Of a stretch of 11,316 bases of DNA, positions 1-5,591 are shown one piece after another. Each line of letters begins with the position of its first letter. Position 1 is the stretch's first letter. The notes below the pieces were generated by a model. That model was not told the origin of the DNA. It saw nothing but the letters and a program-made list of their open reading frames with translations, and did no database searches. Source of the DNA: an uncultured Selenomonas sp. (GTDB lineage: Bacteria; Bacillota; Negativicutes; Selenomonadales; Selenomonadaceae); NCBI GenBank assembly GCA_938045435.1, contig CALIBA010000300.1:1-11316 (forward strand), given 5' to 3'. Both the position numbers and the translations under genes were made by a program.

Positions 1-19
1 AGTGCTCGCTAAGAGCACT
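1..19 (-). other. Leader hairpin downstream of a leftward promoter
   Basis: AGTGCTC at 1-7 and GAGCACT at 13-19 form a perfect 7-bp stem around a 5-base loop. It lies about 20-35 bases downstream of the predicted start of the leftward promoter at 44-72, so it would fold near the 5' end of that transcript. The sequence to the left is outside the window, so it cannot be told whether this is a leader structure of a stable RNA operon or part of something larger. Read rightward, it could instead end a transcript entering from the left, but only three T residues follow. Confidence 0.4.
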
Positions 20-43
20 TTCCCGCATCAGCGCGACTGTCAT

Positions 44-72
44 AATATAACACGCTCGCATTCTTTCGTCAA
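44..72 (-). promoter_or_regulatory. Strong sigma-A-type promoter firing out of the left edge
   Basis: On the minus strand a -35 box TTGACG (67-72) is followed after exactly 17 bases by a -10 box TATATT (44-49). The region just upstream (about 73-105) is rich in A tracts (AAAAAAATT, GAAAAG, GAAAAAGG), like an UP element. Predicted transcription starts near base 37 and runs out of the window. Strong promoters with A-tract UP elements are typical of rRNA and tRNA operons, so a stable RNA operon to the left is a reasonable inference; no gene product is visible here. Confidence 0.65.
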
Positions 73-113
73 GCCTTTTTCTTAAACTTTTCTCAATTTT
101 TTTCGCATAGCTC

Positions 114-353
114 TCACATCATATGTGCAATCAGGACGACAATGACACCCGGAATGCCAAAGATGCCGACAATAAGCGCCTTGAAGAAGGTGATCTCGAT
201 GCCTGCGCCAAACAAATTGATGACCCACAGGATAACAGCACCGACGATGCTGTTTGTGATGAGTACCCACAGAATGCGGAGCGGCAGCGCGATCACCTTC
301 CCGAGAATCGCAAACAATACAATACCGACAGCAAGAGCAGCAATAATATCCAT
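114..353 (-). CDS. bofA: BofA-family (pro-sigma-K processing inhibitor-like) small membrane protein
   Basis: This is a 79-residue, almost wholly hydrophobic protein. Membrane segments lie at about residues 4-22, 24-46 and 55-76, with the glycine/proline-rich end (GIFGIPG, 63-69) typical of the family. In Bacillus, BofA holds the SpoIVFB protease inactive during sporulation; what it does in Negativicutes, many of which do not sporulate, is not known from sequence. The ATG at 353 is chosen because AGGAGGG (363-369) sits 9 bases upstream. A longer in-frame reading from 455 would lie mostly inside recR and has no homology-like content. It follows recR by one base, as bofA follows recR (with yaaL between) in Bacillus; yaaL is absent here. 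Family call is based on sequence character plus synteny. Confidence 0.85.
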   Translation of the reverse strand: MDIIAALAVGIVLFAILGKVIALPLRILWVLITNSIVGAVILWVINLFGAGIEITFFKALIVGIFGIPGVIVVLIAHMM

Positions 354-354
354 C

Positions 355-951
355 TTAGATTTCCCTCCTATTTTCCATTGCTCGTGAGAGGGTGACCTCA
401 TCCGCATACGCGAGGTCGCCGCCGACAGGCAGCCCATGGGCAATGCGCGTGACACGGACGCCCATGGGCTTTAAGAGTTTTGCGATATACATGGCGGTCG
501 CCTCCCCCTCGACATTGGGATTGGTCGCGACGATGACCTCCTGCACCTCCGATGCACCGGCGCGCGTAACGAGTTCGCGGATGCGGATGTCGTTCGGGCC
601 AATGCCTTCGAGCGGCGAGAGTGCGCCGTGCAGGACGTGATAGACCCCGTCATAGTCGTTCATGCGCTCCATTGCAGCGACATCAGGCGGCTGCTCGACG
701 ACACAGATGACACCACGGTTGCGCCGCTCTGCACTGCAAATGATGCAGGGATCGCTGTCGGTGAGGTTAAAGCATGTCGAGCAGAACCCGATTTTCTCCT
801 TTGCCTCTACGATTGCGTTCGCGAGCCGCTGCGCCCGTGTCATATCCATATCGAGGACATGATAGGCAAGGCGCGTGGCAGTCTTTGCGCCAACGCCCGG
901 CAGCGCCCGAAACTGCTCGATGAGCTGCGCGAGCGGTGCGATTGTGTGCAT
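355..951 (-). CDS. recR: Recombination mediator protein RecR
   Basis: RecR works with RecO (and RecF) to load RecA on single-stranded gaps during recombinational repair. The 198 residues match the usual family length. In order they show an N-terminal helix-hairpin-helix (LPGVGAKTATRLA, about 18-29), a four-cysteine zinc finger (C57, C60, C69, C72), a Toprim domain beginning VICVVEQPPD (81-90), the NPNVEGEATA stretch (144-153) and the conserved C-terminal HGLPVGGDLAYAD (172-184). The ATG shares its A with the TGA of ybaB (TGATG at 949-953), so translation is probably coupled to ybaB; only a weak AGGA-like site precedes it. The gene sits in the classic dnaX-ybaB-recR order. No odd features are seen. 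Confidence 0.98.
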   Translation of the reverse strand: MHTIAPLAQLIEQFRALPGVGAKTATRLAYHVLDMDMTRAQRLANAIVEAKEKIGFCSTCFNLTDSDPCIICSAERRNRGVICVVEQPPDVAAMERMNDYDGVYHVLHGALSPLEGIGPNDIRIRELVTRAGASEVQEVIVATNPNVEGEATAMYIAKLLKPMGVRVTRIAHGLPVGGDLAYADEVTLSRAMENRREI

Positions 952-1277
952 CAGAGCAGTCCTGGCGGGAGCCCCAACCCGCTCGTGAGTTTGCCCATCT
1001 CCTGCGCCATCATTTCATCGACTTTCTTGGTTGCTTCATTAAATGCTGCGGAAAGGAGGTCCTGCAGCATTTCAATGTCCTCTGGATCCACCGCCGCAGG
1101 CGCGATGATGAGGCTCTGCACCTGTTTTTCCCCATCCATGACGATCTTCACAGCGCCGCCGCCCGAGGAGACTTCGATGGTCTTGCGCTTGAGCTCATCC
1201 TGCATCTTCTTCATTTCGTTCTGCATCTTCTGGACTTTTTTCATCATCCCGGCCATATTGCCGCCGCCATTAAACAT
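951..1277 (-). CDS. ybaB: YbaB/EbfC family nucleoid-associated protein
   Basis: This is a 108-residue DNA-binding protein of the YbaB/EbfC family, which forms small dimers that bind DNA; its role beside dnaX and recR is still not well settled. Visible features are a glycine-rich start (MFNGGGNMAGMMKK), a long charged helix (about 12-33, KKVQKMQNEMKKMQDEL), a central beta region containing VSSGGGAVKIVMDG (36-49) and a C-terminal helix ending in the flexible GLGLPPGLL tail. AGGAG at 1286-1290 lies 8 bases before the ATG and supports this start. It ends by overlapping recR by one base. Length and layout are normal for the family. Confidence 0.95.
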   Translation of the reverse strand: MFNGGGNMAGMMKKVQKMQNEMKKMQDELKRKTIEVSSGGGAVKIVMDGEKQVQSLIIAPAAVDPEDIEMLQDLLSAAFNEATKKVDEMMAQEMGKLTSGLGLPPGLL

Positions 1278-1362
1278 TGAGAACGCTCCTTTTTCTAAAA
1301 TATCTGCTTCTATATAAAAATAAACATCTTCGCATTAAGCCTAACAAAAAGCATGCGGTGCG
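1278..1362 (-). promoter_or_regulatory. AT-rich dnaX-ybaB spacer with weak promoter candidate
   Basis: The 85 bases between dnaX and ybaB are much more AT-rich than either gene. On the minus strand TTGTTA (1342-1347) and TTTATT (1319-1324) are separated by 17 bases, each matching the sigma-A consensus at four of six positions. This could be an internal promoter that lets ybaB-recR-bofA be expressed apart from dnaX. No clear terminator hairpin is seen after dnaX, so read-through from dnaX is equally possible. Confidence 0.3.
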
Positions 1363-3210
1363 TCAAGTATGCAGATCATCCGGCAGTGCATCAAATCCCA
1401 TCATCTCCGCCTCCTCCTCCGGGGTCGGCTCATACGGCGCGTCGGGCATCTCCTCCGGCACTGCGTTCGCCGCTGCTGCACTTTTCTTTGTCCGCGCGGG
1501 CTGCGTGATTTCCTCCACGACTGCCCCCTCGCCCGCAATCTTGAGCAGTTCCTTGACCGGTGCGGGGTAGTCCGGTGCGGGTGCTGGCACCTCTGCGGGC
1601 GGTGCGTCCTCCTCCGCACCGCCTGTGCAGATGATGGACATGGGCCGCCCAGCAATCACTGTCATAATCTCTTCAAAGATGCTGTGGTGCCGCTTCTGGA
1701 TATAGTCACGTGCCATATCAGAGGAGGGGCGAATGAAAAAATGGGTCTTTGTCATCCCCTCATAGGCTGCCCCAGATAGGAGGGAGTAGGCAAGTTTATG
1801 CTGCACTTTCAGTGTGGCTTGAAACTTTTGCCAAACGGCCATATCAAGGTTCCGGGAGGCATCCTCTGAGGGTGGGGCATCCGCCGCGCCCGCCCGCTTT
1901 GCCTTGCTCTCCTTTTTGCGCGGTGTGGGGGCAGCAGACGGCACCGTCGGGGCTGCCGGAGCAGGTGCTGTCTGCGTATGCGCTGCGGACGACGCGCCCT
2001 CGGCCTGCACCGCAGCAAGCGCCGCCGTCAACTGGCTTACTTGCGCCTCAAGGCGTGCAATGCGTGCATCATCTGCGCCCGCCGATGCCTGCGGCAGAGC
2101 ATCCTTACCGATGCGTTCCGTCCGATGACAAAGTTCGATGAGCAGGGTCTCGGCGGTGATGCGCGGCTGGGGCGCTGTGCGCAGTTCCTGCAATGTCTCG
2201 CTCAGCCGCCGCAGAATCCACATGATCTCCTCCTGCGCAAAACGCTGTGCCAGTTCCTCTGGCACCATATCATCCGATACCGCCGAGAGCGCCGCCGCGC
2301 TGCGGGCGCCCCCGACGCGTACCATCATGAGGCTGCGGAAATAAAGTGCCAACTCTGAGAGAATCTGCCGCAGCTCGCATCCGTTTTGCAGCAGTGTACC
2401 AAGCTCCGTAATGAGTGCGATGGCATCCCGCTCCGCAATCTGCCGCGCCATTTTCTCCATCCACTGACGTCCGACAAGTCCAAGCACCTCCTGTACGCGC
2501 TCCGCCGTGAGCGTCCCCTCTGCGAGCGCCATGCACTGGTCGAGGATTGAGAGCGCGTCACGCATCCCACCATCTGCTTGTACGGCAATGATGCTGAGCG
2601 CATCCGCCTCTGCCTCAATACCGGATGTCCGGCAAACGTGCAGCAGTCGGTCGCGGATCTCCGCCATCGTAATACGGTGAAAGTCGTAGCGCTGGCAGCG
2701 CGACTGAATCGTTGCAGGCACCTTGTGCGGCTCTGTGGTCGCAAGGATGAAGATCACGCGCGCAGGCGGCTCCTCAAGGGTCTTTAGAAGCGCGTTGAAT
2801 GCCTCCGTCGTGAGCATATGCACTTCGTCGATGATGTAAATTTTGTAACGCCCCGTTGTTGGTGCAAATTTTACGGACTCACGCAGGTCGCGAATCTCGT
2901 CGATGCCGCGGTTGGACGCCGCGTCGATTTCAAAGACATCCATGGAGGAGCCATCACTGATGGCGCGGCAGGACGCGCACGTACCGCAAGGGGTTACTGT
3001 CGGCCCCGCAGCGCAGTTGAGTGCACGCGCCAGGATCTTTGCCGTGCTCGTTTTCCCCGTGCCGCGCGGCCCCGTAAAGAGATAGGCGTGACTGATCTGC
3101 CCCGTCGCAACGGCGCGGGAAAGCGTATGACTGATATGCTCCTGCCCCACGAGATCCGCGAAGCACTCCGGCCGCCAACGGCGGTACAGCGCGATATAGG
3201 CCATGGACAT
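1363..3210 (-). CDS. dnaX: DNA polymerase III subunit gamma/tau
   Basis: DnaX is the ATPase of the clamp loader, which loads the sliding clamp on primed DNA; the full tau form also bridges the polymerase and helicase. The 615-residue frame shows the N-terminal ALYRRWRP signature, Walker A GPRGTGKT (47-54), zinc-binding cysteines C66, C75, C78 and C81, Walker B IIDEVH (126-131), the sensor region ATTEPHK (157-163) and the SRC arginine finger at R171. A clamp-loader collar extends to about residue 365. Then comes an Ala/Pro-rich linker (about 405-450), a tau-specific domain (about 455-530) and an acidic tail. Two in-frame ATGs compete: 3210 and 3204. GGAGG (3215-3219) is 4 bases from the first and 10 from the second; the second gives MAYIALYRRWRP, which better fits the family, so the protein may be 613 residues. 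A possible frameshift site lies at codons 432-433. It lies downstream of the SRP RNA terminator. Confidence 0.97.
   Translation of the reverse strand: MSMAYIALYRRWRPECFADLVGQEHISHTLSRAVATGQISHAYLFTGPRGTGKTSTAKILARALNCAAGPTVTPCGTCASCRAISDGSSMDVFEIDAASNRGIDEIRDLRESVKFAPTTGRYKIYIIDEVHMLTTEAFNALLKTLEEPPARVIFILATTEPHKVPATIQSRCQRYDFHRITMAEIRDRLLHVCRTSGIEAEADALSIIAVQADGGMRDALSILDQCMALAEGTLTAERVQEVLGLVGRQWMEKMARQIAERDAIALITELGTLLQNGCELRQILSELALYFRSLMMVRVGGARSAAALSAVSDDMVPEELAQRFAQEEIMWILRRLSETLQELRTAPQPRITAETLLIELCHRTERIGKDALPQASAGADDARIARLEAQVSQLTAALAAVQAEGASSAAHTQTAPAPAAPTVPSAAPTPRKKESKAKRAGAADAPPSEDASRNLDMAVWQKFQATLKVQHKLAYSLLSGAAYEGMTKTHFFIRPSSDMARDYIQKRHHSIFEEIMTVIAGRPMSIICTGGAEEDAPPAEVPAPAPDYPAPVKELLKIAGEGAVVEEITQPARTKKSAAAANAVPEEMPDAPYEPTPEEEAEMMGFDALPDDLHT
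1844..1917 (-). other. Possible -1 frameshift site in dnaX (gamma-like short product)
   Basis: Codons 432-433 read C AAA AAG (1912-1918 including the preceding C), an imperfect slippery heptamer, immediately followed by GAGAG. A -1 shift after AAG would add 22 codons and stop at TGA (1844-1846), giving a product of about 455 residues that lacks the tau domain. E. coli gamma is made by a -1 shift at a similar residue position (about 430) and is 431 residues long. A loose GC-rich hairpin (GGGCGGGC against GCCCCACCC) can form downstream. Against it, the first base is C rather than A, so re-pairing in the P site is not ideal. Confidence 0.2.
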
Positions 3211-3245
3211 GCCGCCTCCCTTGTTATCCTCTTTTAATCCCTAAC

Positions 3246-3269
3246 AAAAAAAGCAGTCTTTCGACTGCT
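3246..3269 (-). terminator. Intrinsic terminator after the SRP RNA
   Basis: On the minus strand AGCAGTC (3263-3269), a GAAA tetraloop and GACTGCT (3252-3258) form a perfect 7-bp stem followed by a run of T (3246-3251, with the last stem base also T). It lies about 17 bases past the 3' side of the SRP RNA stem and 35 bases before dnaX, so it should end the tRNA-Ser/SRP RNA transcript. dnaX must be served by read-through or by a promoter between 3211 and 3245, where I see no convincing one. Confidence 0.9.
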
Positions 3270-3285
3270 GTCGTGATTTCTCCCA

Positions 3286-3410
3286 CGGCAGACCGCAGCG
3301 CCCAGGTGCCCTCACGGCACATGCAGCTGACCGTTTACCGCTGCTTCCTTCCGGACCTGACGGGGTTCACAGGGCTCCATTGCGTGAGACCAAGGCACTG
3401 CAGTCCGCCC
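3286..3410 (-). ncRNA. ffs: Signal recognition particle RNA, small (4.5S-type)
   Basis: This is the RNA scaffold of the signal recognition particle; it binds Ffh and FtsY to target nascent membrane and secreted proteins. The conserved domain IV core reads CAGGTCCGGAAGGAAGCAGC on the minus strand (about 3341-3360), including the GGAA tetraloop and the asymmetric Ffh-binding loop. The ends pair in a 16-bp stem with G-U pairs: GGCGGACTGCAGTGCC (3394-3409) with GGCGCTGCGGTCTGCC (3287-3302). At about 125 nt it is the short type, not the roughly 270-nt Alu-domain form of Bacillus; the space between tRNA and dnaX is too small for the long form. It follows tRNA-Ser by about 20 bases and is probably co-transcribed with it. 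Exact ends are approximate. Confidence 0.95.
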
Positions 3411-3429
3411 TAAGAAAAATCAATAAAAA

Positions 3430-3520
3430 TGGCGGAGAGTGAGAGATTCGAACTCTCGGTACGGTATCACCGCACACACGCTTTCCAGGCGTGCTCCTTC
3501 AACCACTCGGACAACTCTCC
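3430..3520 (-). tRNA. serT: tRNA-Ser (anticodon GGA)
   Basis: A complete class II tRNA of 91 nt including an encoded CCA (3430-3432). The acceptor stem pairs GGAGAGT (5' end at 3520) with ACTCTCC. The anticodon arm is CACGC-CTGGAAA-GCGTG with anticodon GGA at 3484-3486, reading UCC and UCU serine codons. The long variable arm pairs CGGT with ACCG, and the T arm is GAGAG-TTCGAAT-CTCTC. A tRNA-Ser next to the SRP RNA and dnaX is also found in Bacillus, supporting the Firmicutes assignment. Confidence 0.98.
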
Positions 3521-3559
3521 ACGTGCTCTCAAAAGCTATTCACTTCTGCAATGCTAGAT

Positions 3560-3589
3560 AGTTTAACACGATATAGGAATGCTTGTCAA
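3560..3589 (-). promoter_or_regulatory. Promoter of the tRNA-Ser / SRP RNA unit
   Basis: On the minus strand a perfect -35 box TTGACA (3584-3589) is followed after 18 bases by TAAACT (3560-3565), a four-of-six match to the -10 consensus. Transcription would start near 3553, about 33 bases before the mature tRNA 5' end. It is divergent from the iron-operon promoter, with about 75 bases between the two -35 boxes. Confidence 0.65.
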
Positions 3590-3646
3590 GCGGAAAATAG
3601 CATAGGGGCTTTGTCGAAAATTTCTCCATGTATACTGTATAACAAA

Positions 3647-3665
3647 ATTGAAAAAGATTTTCATT
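3647..3665 (+). promoter_or_regulatory. Fur-box-like operator overlapping the -35 of the iron operon
   Basis: TGAAAA (3649-3654) and TTTTCA (3658-3663) are perfect inverted repeats separated by AGA, in a 19-bp window ending TCATT. It resembles the Fur box built from AATGATAATCATT-like half sites. Its right end reaches the -35 box TTGACA (3664-3669), so binding would block RNA polymerase. Eighteen bases (3649-3666) recur exactly at 10301-10318 ahead of the second TonB receptor, which argues that it is a real operator. That Fur itself binds here is inferred. Confidence 0.75.
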
Positions 3666-3692
3666 GACAGCGGACATAAAATACCGTATGCT
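3664..3692 (+). promoter_or_regulatory. Promoter of the iron-uptake ABC/TonB operon
   Basis: A perfect -35 box TTGACA (3664-3669), a 17-base spacer and TATGCT (3687-3692, four of six) predict a start near 3699. The TTG within the -35 box is in frame with the permease and could be mistaken for its start codon, but it has no ribosome site and lies in the promoter. The leader to the GTG start at 3784 is about 85 bases; I see no riboswitch-like structure in it. Confidence 0.65.
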
Positions 3693-3696
3693 CAAA

Positions 3697-3709
3697 AATG
3701 AATCTCATT
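3697..3709 (+). promoter_or_regulatory. Second Fur-box-like operator over the transcription start
   Basis: AATGA (3697-3701), ATC and TCATT (3705-3709) form a perfect palindrome. Both half sites equal those of the classical Fur core AATGATAATCATT; only the three central bases differ. It covers the predicted +1 of the promoter at 3664-3692, so the promoter is flanked by two sites about 48 bases apart centre to centre. Confidence 0.55.
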
Positions 3710-3783
3710 CTATTTTAAGCAGCCCACATTTTTCTGTGTGTATGGCGTATGCGCTATTTCATATTTTAGGAAAGGATTTCTTC

Positions 3784-4815
3784 GTGTCTATCAAATATCT
3801 GCTGACGGCGCCGCCCGCGCTGGCGGTCATACTTTTTCTCGTGGCGCTCTTTGCCATATCGGCAGGCAGTGTCGCGGTGCCTGCGGGCGATACGCTTGCC
3901 ATCCTCACGGCAAAACTGAAAGGAGCGGAGCCTGCCGCGGATCCTGCCGTCACAGACATCATCTGGGCGCTGCGCGTGCCGCGCGTCCTACTGGCGATGA
4001 CGGCGGGCGCGGGGCTTGCCCTTGCGGGCGTCGTCATGCAGGCAAGTGTGCAGAACCCATTGGCAGAGCCGTTCATCCTCGGCATCGCATCGGGCGCGTC
4101 CGTCGGCGCAACGCTCGCCATTTTGCTTGGCACGGCTGCCATTCCGTTCGGCGTCGCCGGCTGCGCTTTTCTCGGCGCGATTCTTGCAACGCTCGCCGTT
4201 CTCATGCTCGCGGGCATTCACCGCCGTGTGTCCACCGTGAAACTCGTGCTCGCGGGCGCTGCCATCAGTGCGCTCTGCACTGCGGTGACGAACTTCATCG
4301 TGTATATGGCGGCGGATGCGGAGGGGATGCAGTCGGCGGCTTTTTGGACGATGGGCTCTCTTGCCGATGCCAAATGGCAGAGCCTTTTTCTGCCGGTTCT
4401 CATCGTGACGCTGCTCTCCATTTACTTTCTCGCCGAGCTGCGCACGCTCGATGTGCTGTTGCTTGGAGAGGAGCTTGCCGTGACACTCGGCATTGATGCG
4501 AGCGCGGTGCGCCGCCGCTATATGGCGCTGCTCGCGCTGCTGACGGGGGTGCTCGTTGCGACCTGCGGCATCATCGGCTTTGTGGGGCTTGTGGTGCCGC
4601 ATCTGGTGCGCTCTTTTACGGGTGCCTCGCACAAACGGCTCCTGCCGGCTGCGCTGCTTGTGGGCGCCATCTTCCTCGTTGCCTCGGATCTCCTCGCGCG
4701 TACGCTGCTGCCGTCCGGGGATCTGCCAATCGGCATCATCACGGCGCTCATCGGCGCACCTCTTTTTATGCGACTGCTCTTTGGCAGCGGCGGGAATTTC
4801 GGAGGCACACGATGA
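3784..4815 (+). CDS. FecCD/BtuC-family iron-chelate ABC transporter permease
   Basis: This inner-membrane permease dimerises with the ATPase below to form the import channel for an iron chelate (siderophore or haem) or a related compound. The 343 residues fit the FecCD family. Hallmarks are LRVPRVLLAM (63-72), the block GLALAGVVMQASVQNPLAEP (77-96), ILGIASGAS (98-106), the ATPase-contact segment GEELAVTLGID (228-238), GIIGFVGLVVPHLVR (262-276) and the C-terminal LPIGIITALIGAPLF (314-328). About ten membrane helices are expected. The GTG at 3784 is chosen because AAGGA (3772-3776) lies 7 bases upstream and the N-terminus then begins MSIKYLL just before the first helix. An ATG at 3742 and a TTG at 3664 are in frame but lack ribosome sites. 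It is the first gene behind the Fur-type promoter and overlaps the ATPase by 4 bases. Confidence 0.93.
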   Translation: MSIKYLLTAPPALAVILFLVALFAISAGSVAVPAGDTLAILTAKLKGAEPAADPAVTDIIWALRVPRVLLAMTAGAGLALAGVVMQASVQNPLAEPFILGIASGASVGATLAILLGTAAIPFGVAGCAFLGAILATLAVLMLAGIHRRVSTVKLVLAGAAISALCTAVTNFIVYMAADAEGMQSAAFWTMGSLADAKWQSLFLPVLIVTLLSIYFLAELRTLDVLLLGEELAVTLGIDASAVRRRYMALLALLTGVLVATCGIIGFVGLVVPHLVRSFTGASHKRLLPAALLVGAIFLVASDLLARTLLPSGDLPIGIITALIGAPLFMRLLFGSGGNFGGTR

Positions 4816-5591
4816 TGCAGCGCATCTGTATCAAGGATCTGACGTTTTGTATCGACGAAAAAGAGATCCTCCGCGGCATCACGACAGAACTGCCCGCCGA
4901 CCGCTTCGTCGCTCTTTTAGGGCCGAACGGCTGCGGCAAGTCCACGCTGCTGAGGCATCTCTACCGCGTGCACCGCATCCAATCGGGCAGCATCGCCATC
5001 GACGATACGCCGCTGAGAGACATTCCGCTGCGCACCGCCGCGCAGCAAATTGGCGTCATGGGACAGTTCCATGCGGTGGACTTTGATTTTACCGTGGAGG
5101 AAATCGCCCTTATGGGGCGCGCCCCGTACAAGGAGCGCTTCGAGGAGGACACGGCGCAGGACATCGCCATGGCAGATGCGGCACTTGATAAGGTCGGCAT
5201 GAGAGAGGCGGCGCAGCGCAGTTTCAACGCACTCTCGGGCGGCGAGCAGCAGCGCGTCATGCTCGCACGCTGCCTTGTGCAGGAGCCGCAGCTGCTCATC
5301 CTCGATGAGCCGACGAACCATCTCGACATCAGGTACCAGCTGCATTTGTTGCGCCTGGTGCGGGGGCTTCATATCGGCGTGATCGCTGCGCTGCACGATA
5401 TGAATCTCGCGGCGATGTTCGCCGACCTCCTCGTCGTCATGAAGGCGGGGCGCATCGAGCGTATGGGAACGCCGCGCGAGATCATCACAGAGGAAATGCT
5501 CGCACACATCTATGGCGTGCGTGCGCAGGTGACCTATGATGCGGCGGGGCTGCCGCTCGTCAGCTACCGCACGGAGGAGCGTGTACCATGA
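4812..5591 (+). CDS. FecE/BtuD-family iron-chelate ABC transporter ATP-binding protein
   Basis: This cytoplasmic ATPase powers the permease. The 259 residues carry all ABC motifs: Walker A GPNGCGKST (37-45), Q-loop glutamine Q85, signature LSGGEQQR (141-148), Walker B LLILDEP (161-167) with D-loop NHLD (169-172) and switch histidine H195 in ALHDMNLA. The 'DEPTNHLD' and 'HDMNLA' forms are typical of the siderophore/haem/B12 importer subgroup. The ATG overlaps the permease stop (ATGA, 4812-4815), with GGAGG at 4800-4804 seven bases upstream; a second ATG follows at once. The stop overlaps the binding-protein start by 4 bases, so the three subunits are translationally coupled. Confidence 0.95.
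   Translation: MMQRICIKDLTFCIDEKEILRGITTELPADRFVALLGPNGCGKSTLLRHLYRVHRIQSGSIAIDDTPLRDIPLRTAAQQIGVMGQFHAVDFDFTVEEIALMGRAPYKERFEEDTAQDIAMADAALDKVGMREAAQRSFNALSGGEQQRVMLARCLVQEPQLLILDEPTNHLDIRYQLHLLRLVRGLHIGVIAALHDMNLAAMFADLLVVMKAGRIERMGTPREIITEEMLAHIYGVRAQVTYDAAGLPLVSYRTEERVP

Noticed and set aside
65..75. TTCGTCAAGCC shared with the terminator at 8617-8627
   Set aside because: Only 11 bases, in one case part of a promoter and in the other a terminator stem; no common structure around it.
354..455. 34-residue N-terminal extension of the BofA-like protein
   Set aside because: It would overlap the end of recR and is basic and non-membrane in character; the ATG at 353 has a strong ribosome site.
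3625..3643. TATACT/TATAAC -10-like boxes upstream of the first Fur-like site
   Set aside because: No -35 with suitable spacing precedes them (TTGTCG is 14 or 21 bases away), while TTGACA-17-TATGCT just downstream is better and fits the Fur sites.
3664..3783. 40-residue N-terminal extension of the permease from TTG at 3664
   Set aside because: The TTG is part of the -35 box and overlaps a Fur-like site; the GTG at 3784 has a good ribosome site and gives the normal family length.
3988..4632. 214-codon minus-strand frame opposite the permease
   Set aside because: It is rich in Arg, His, Glu and Lys, antisense to a clear membrane protein, and lacks an own ribosome site.
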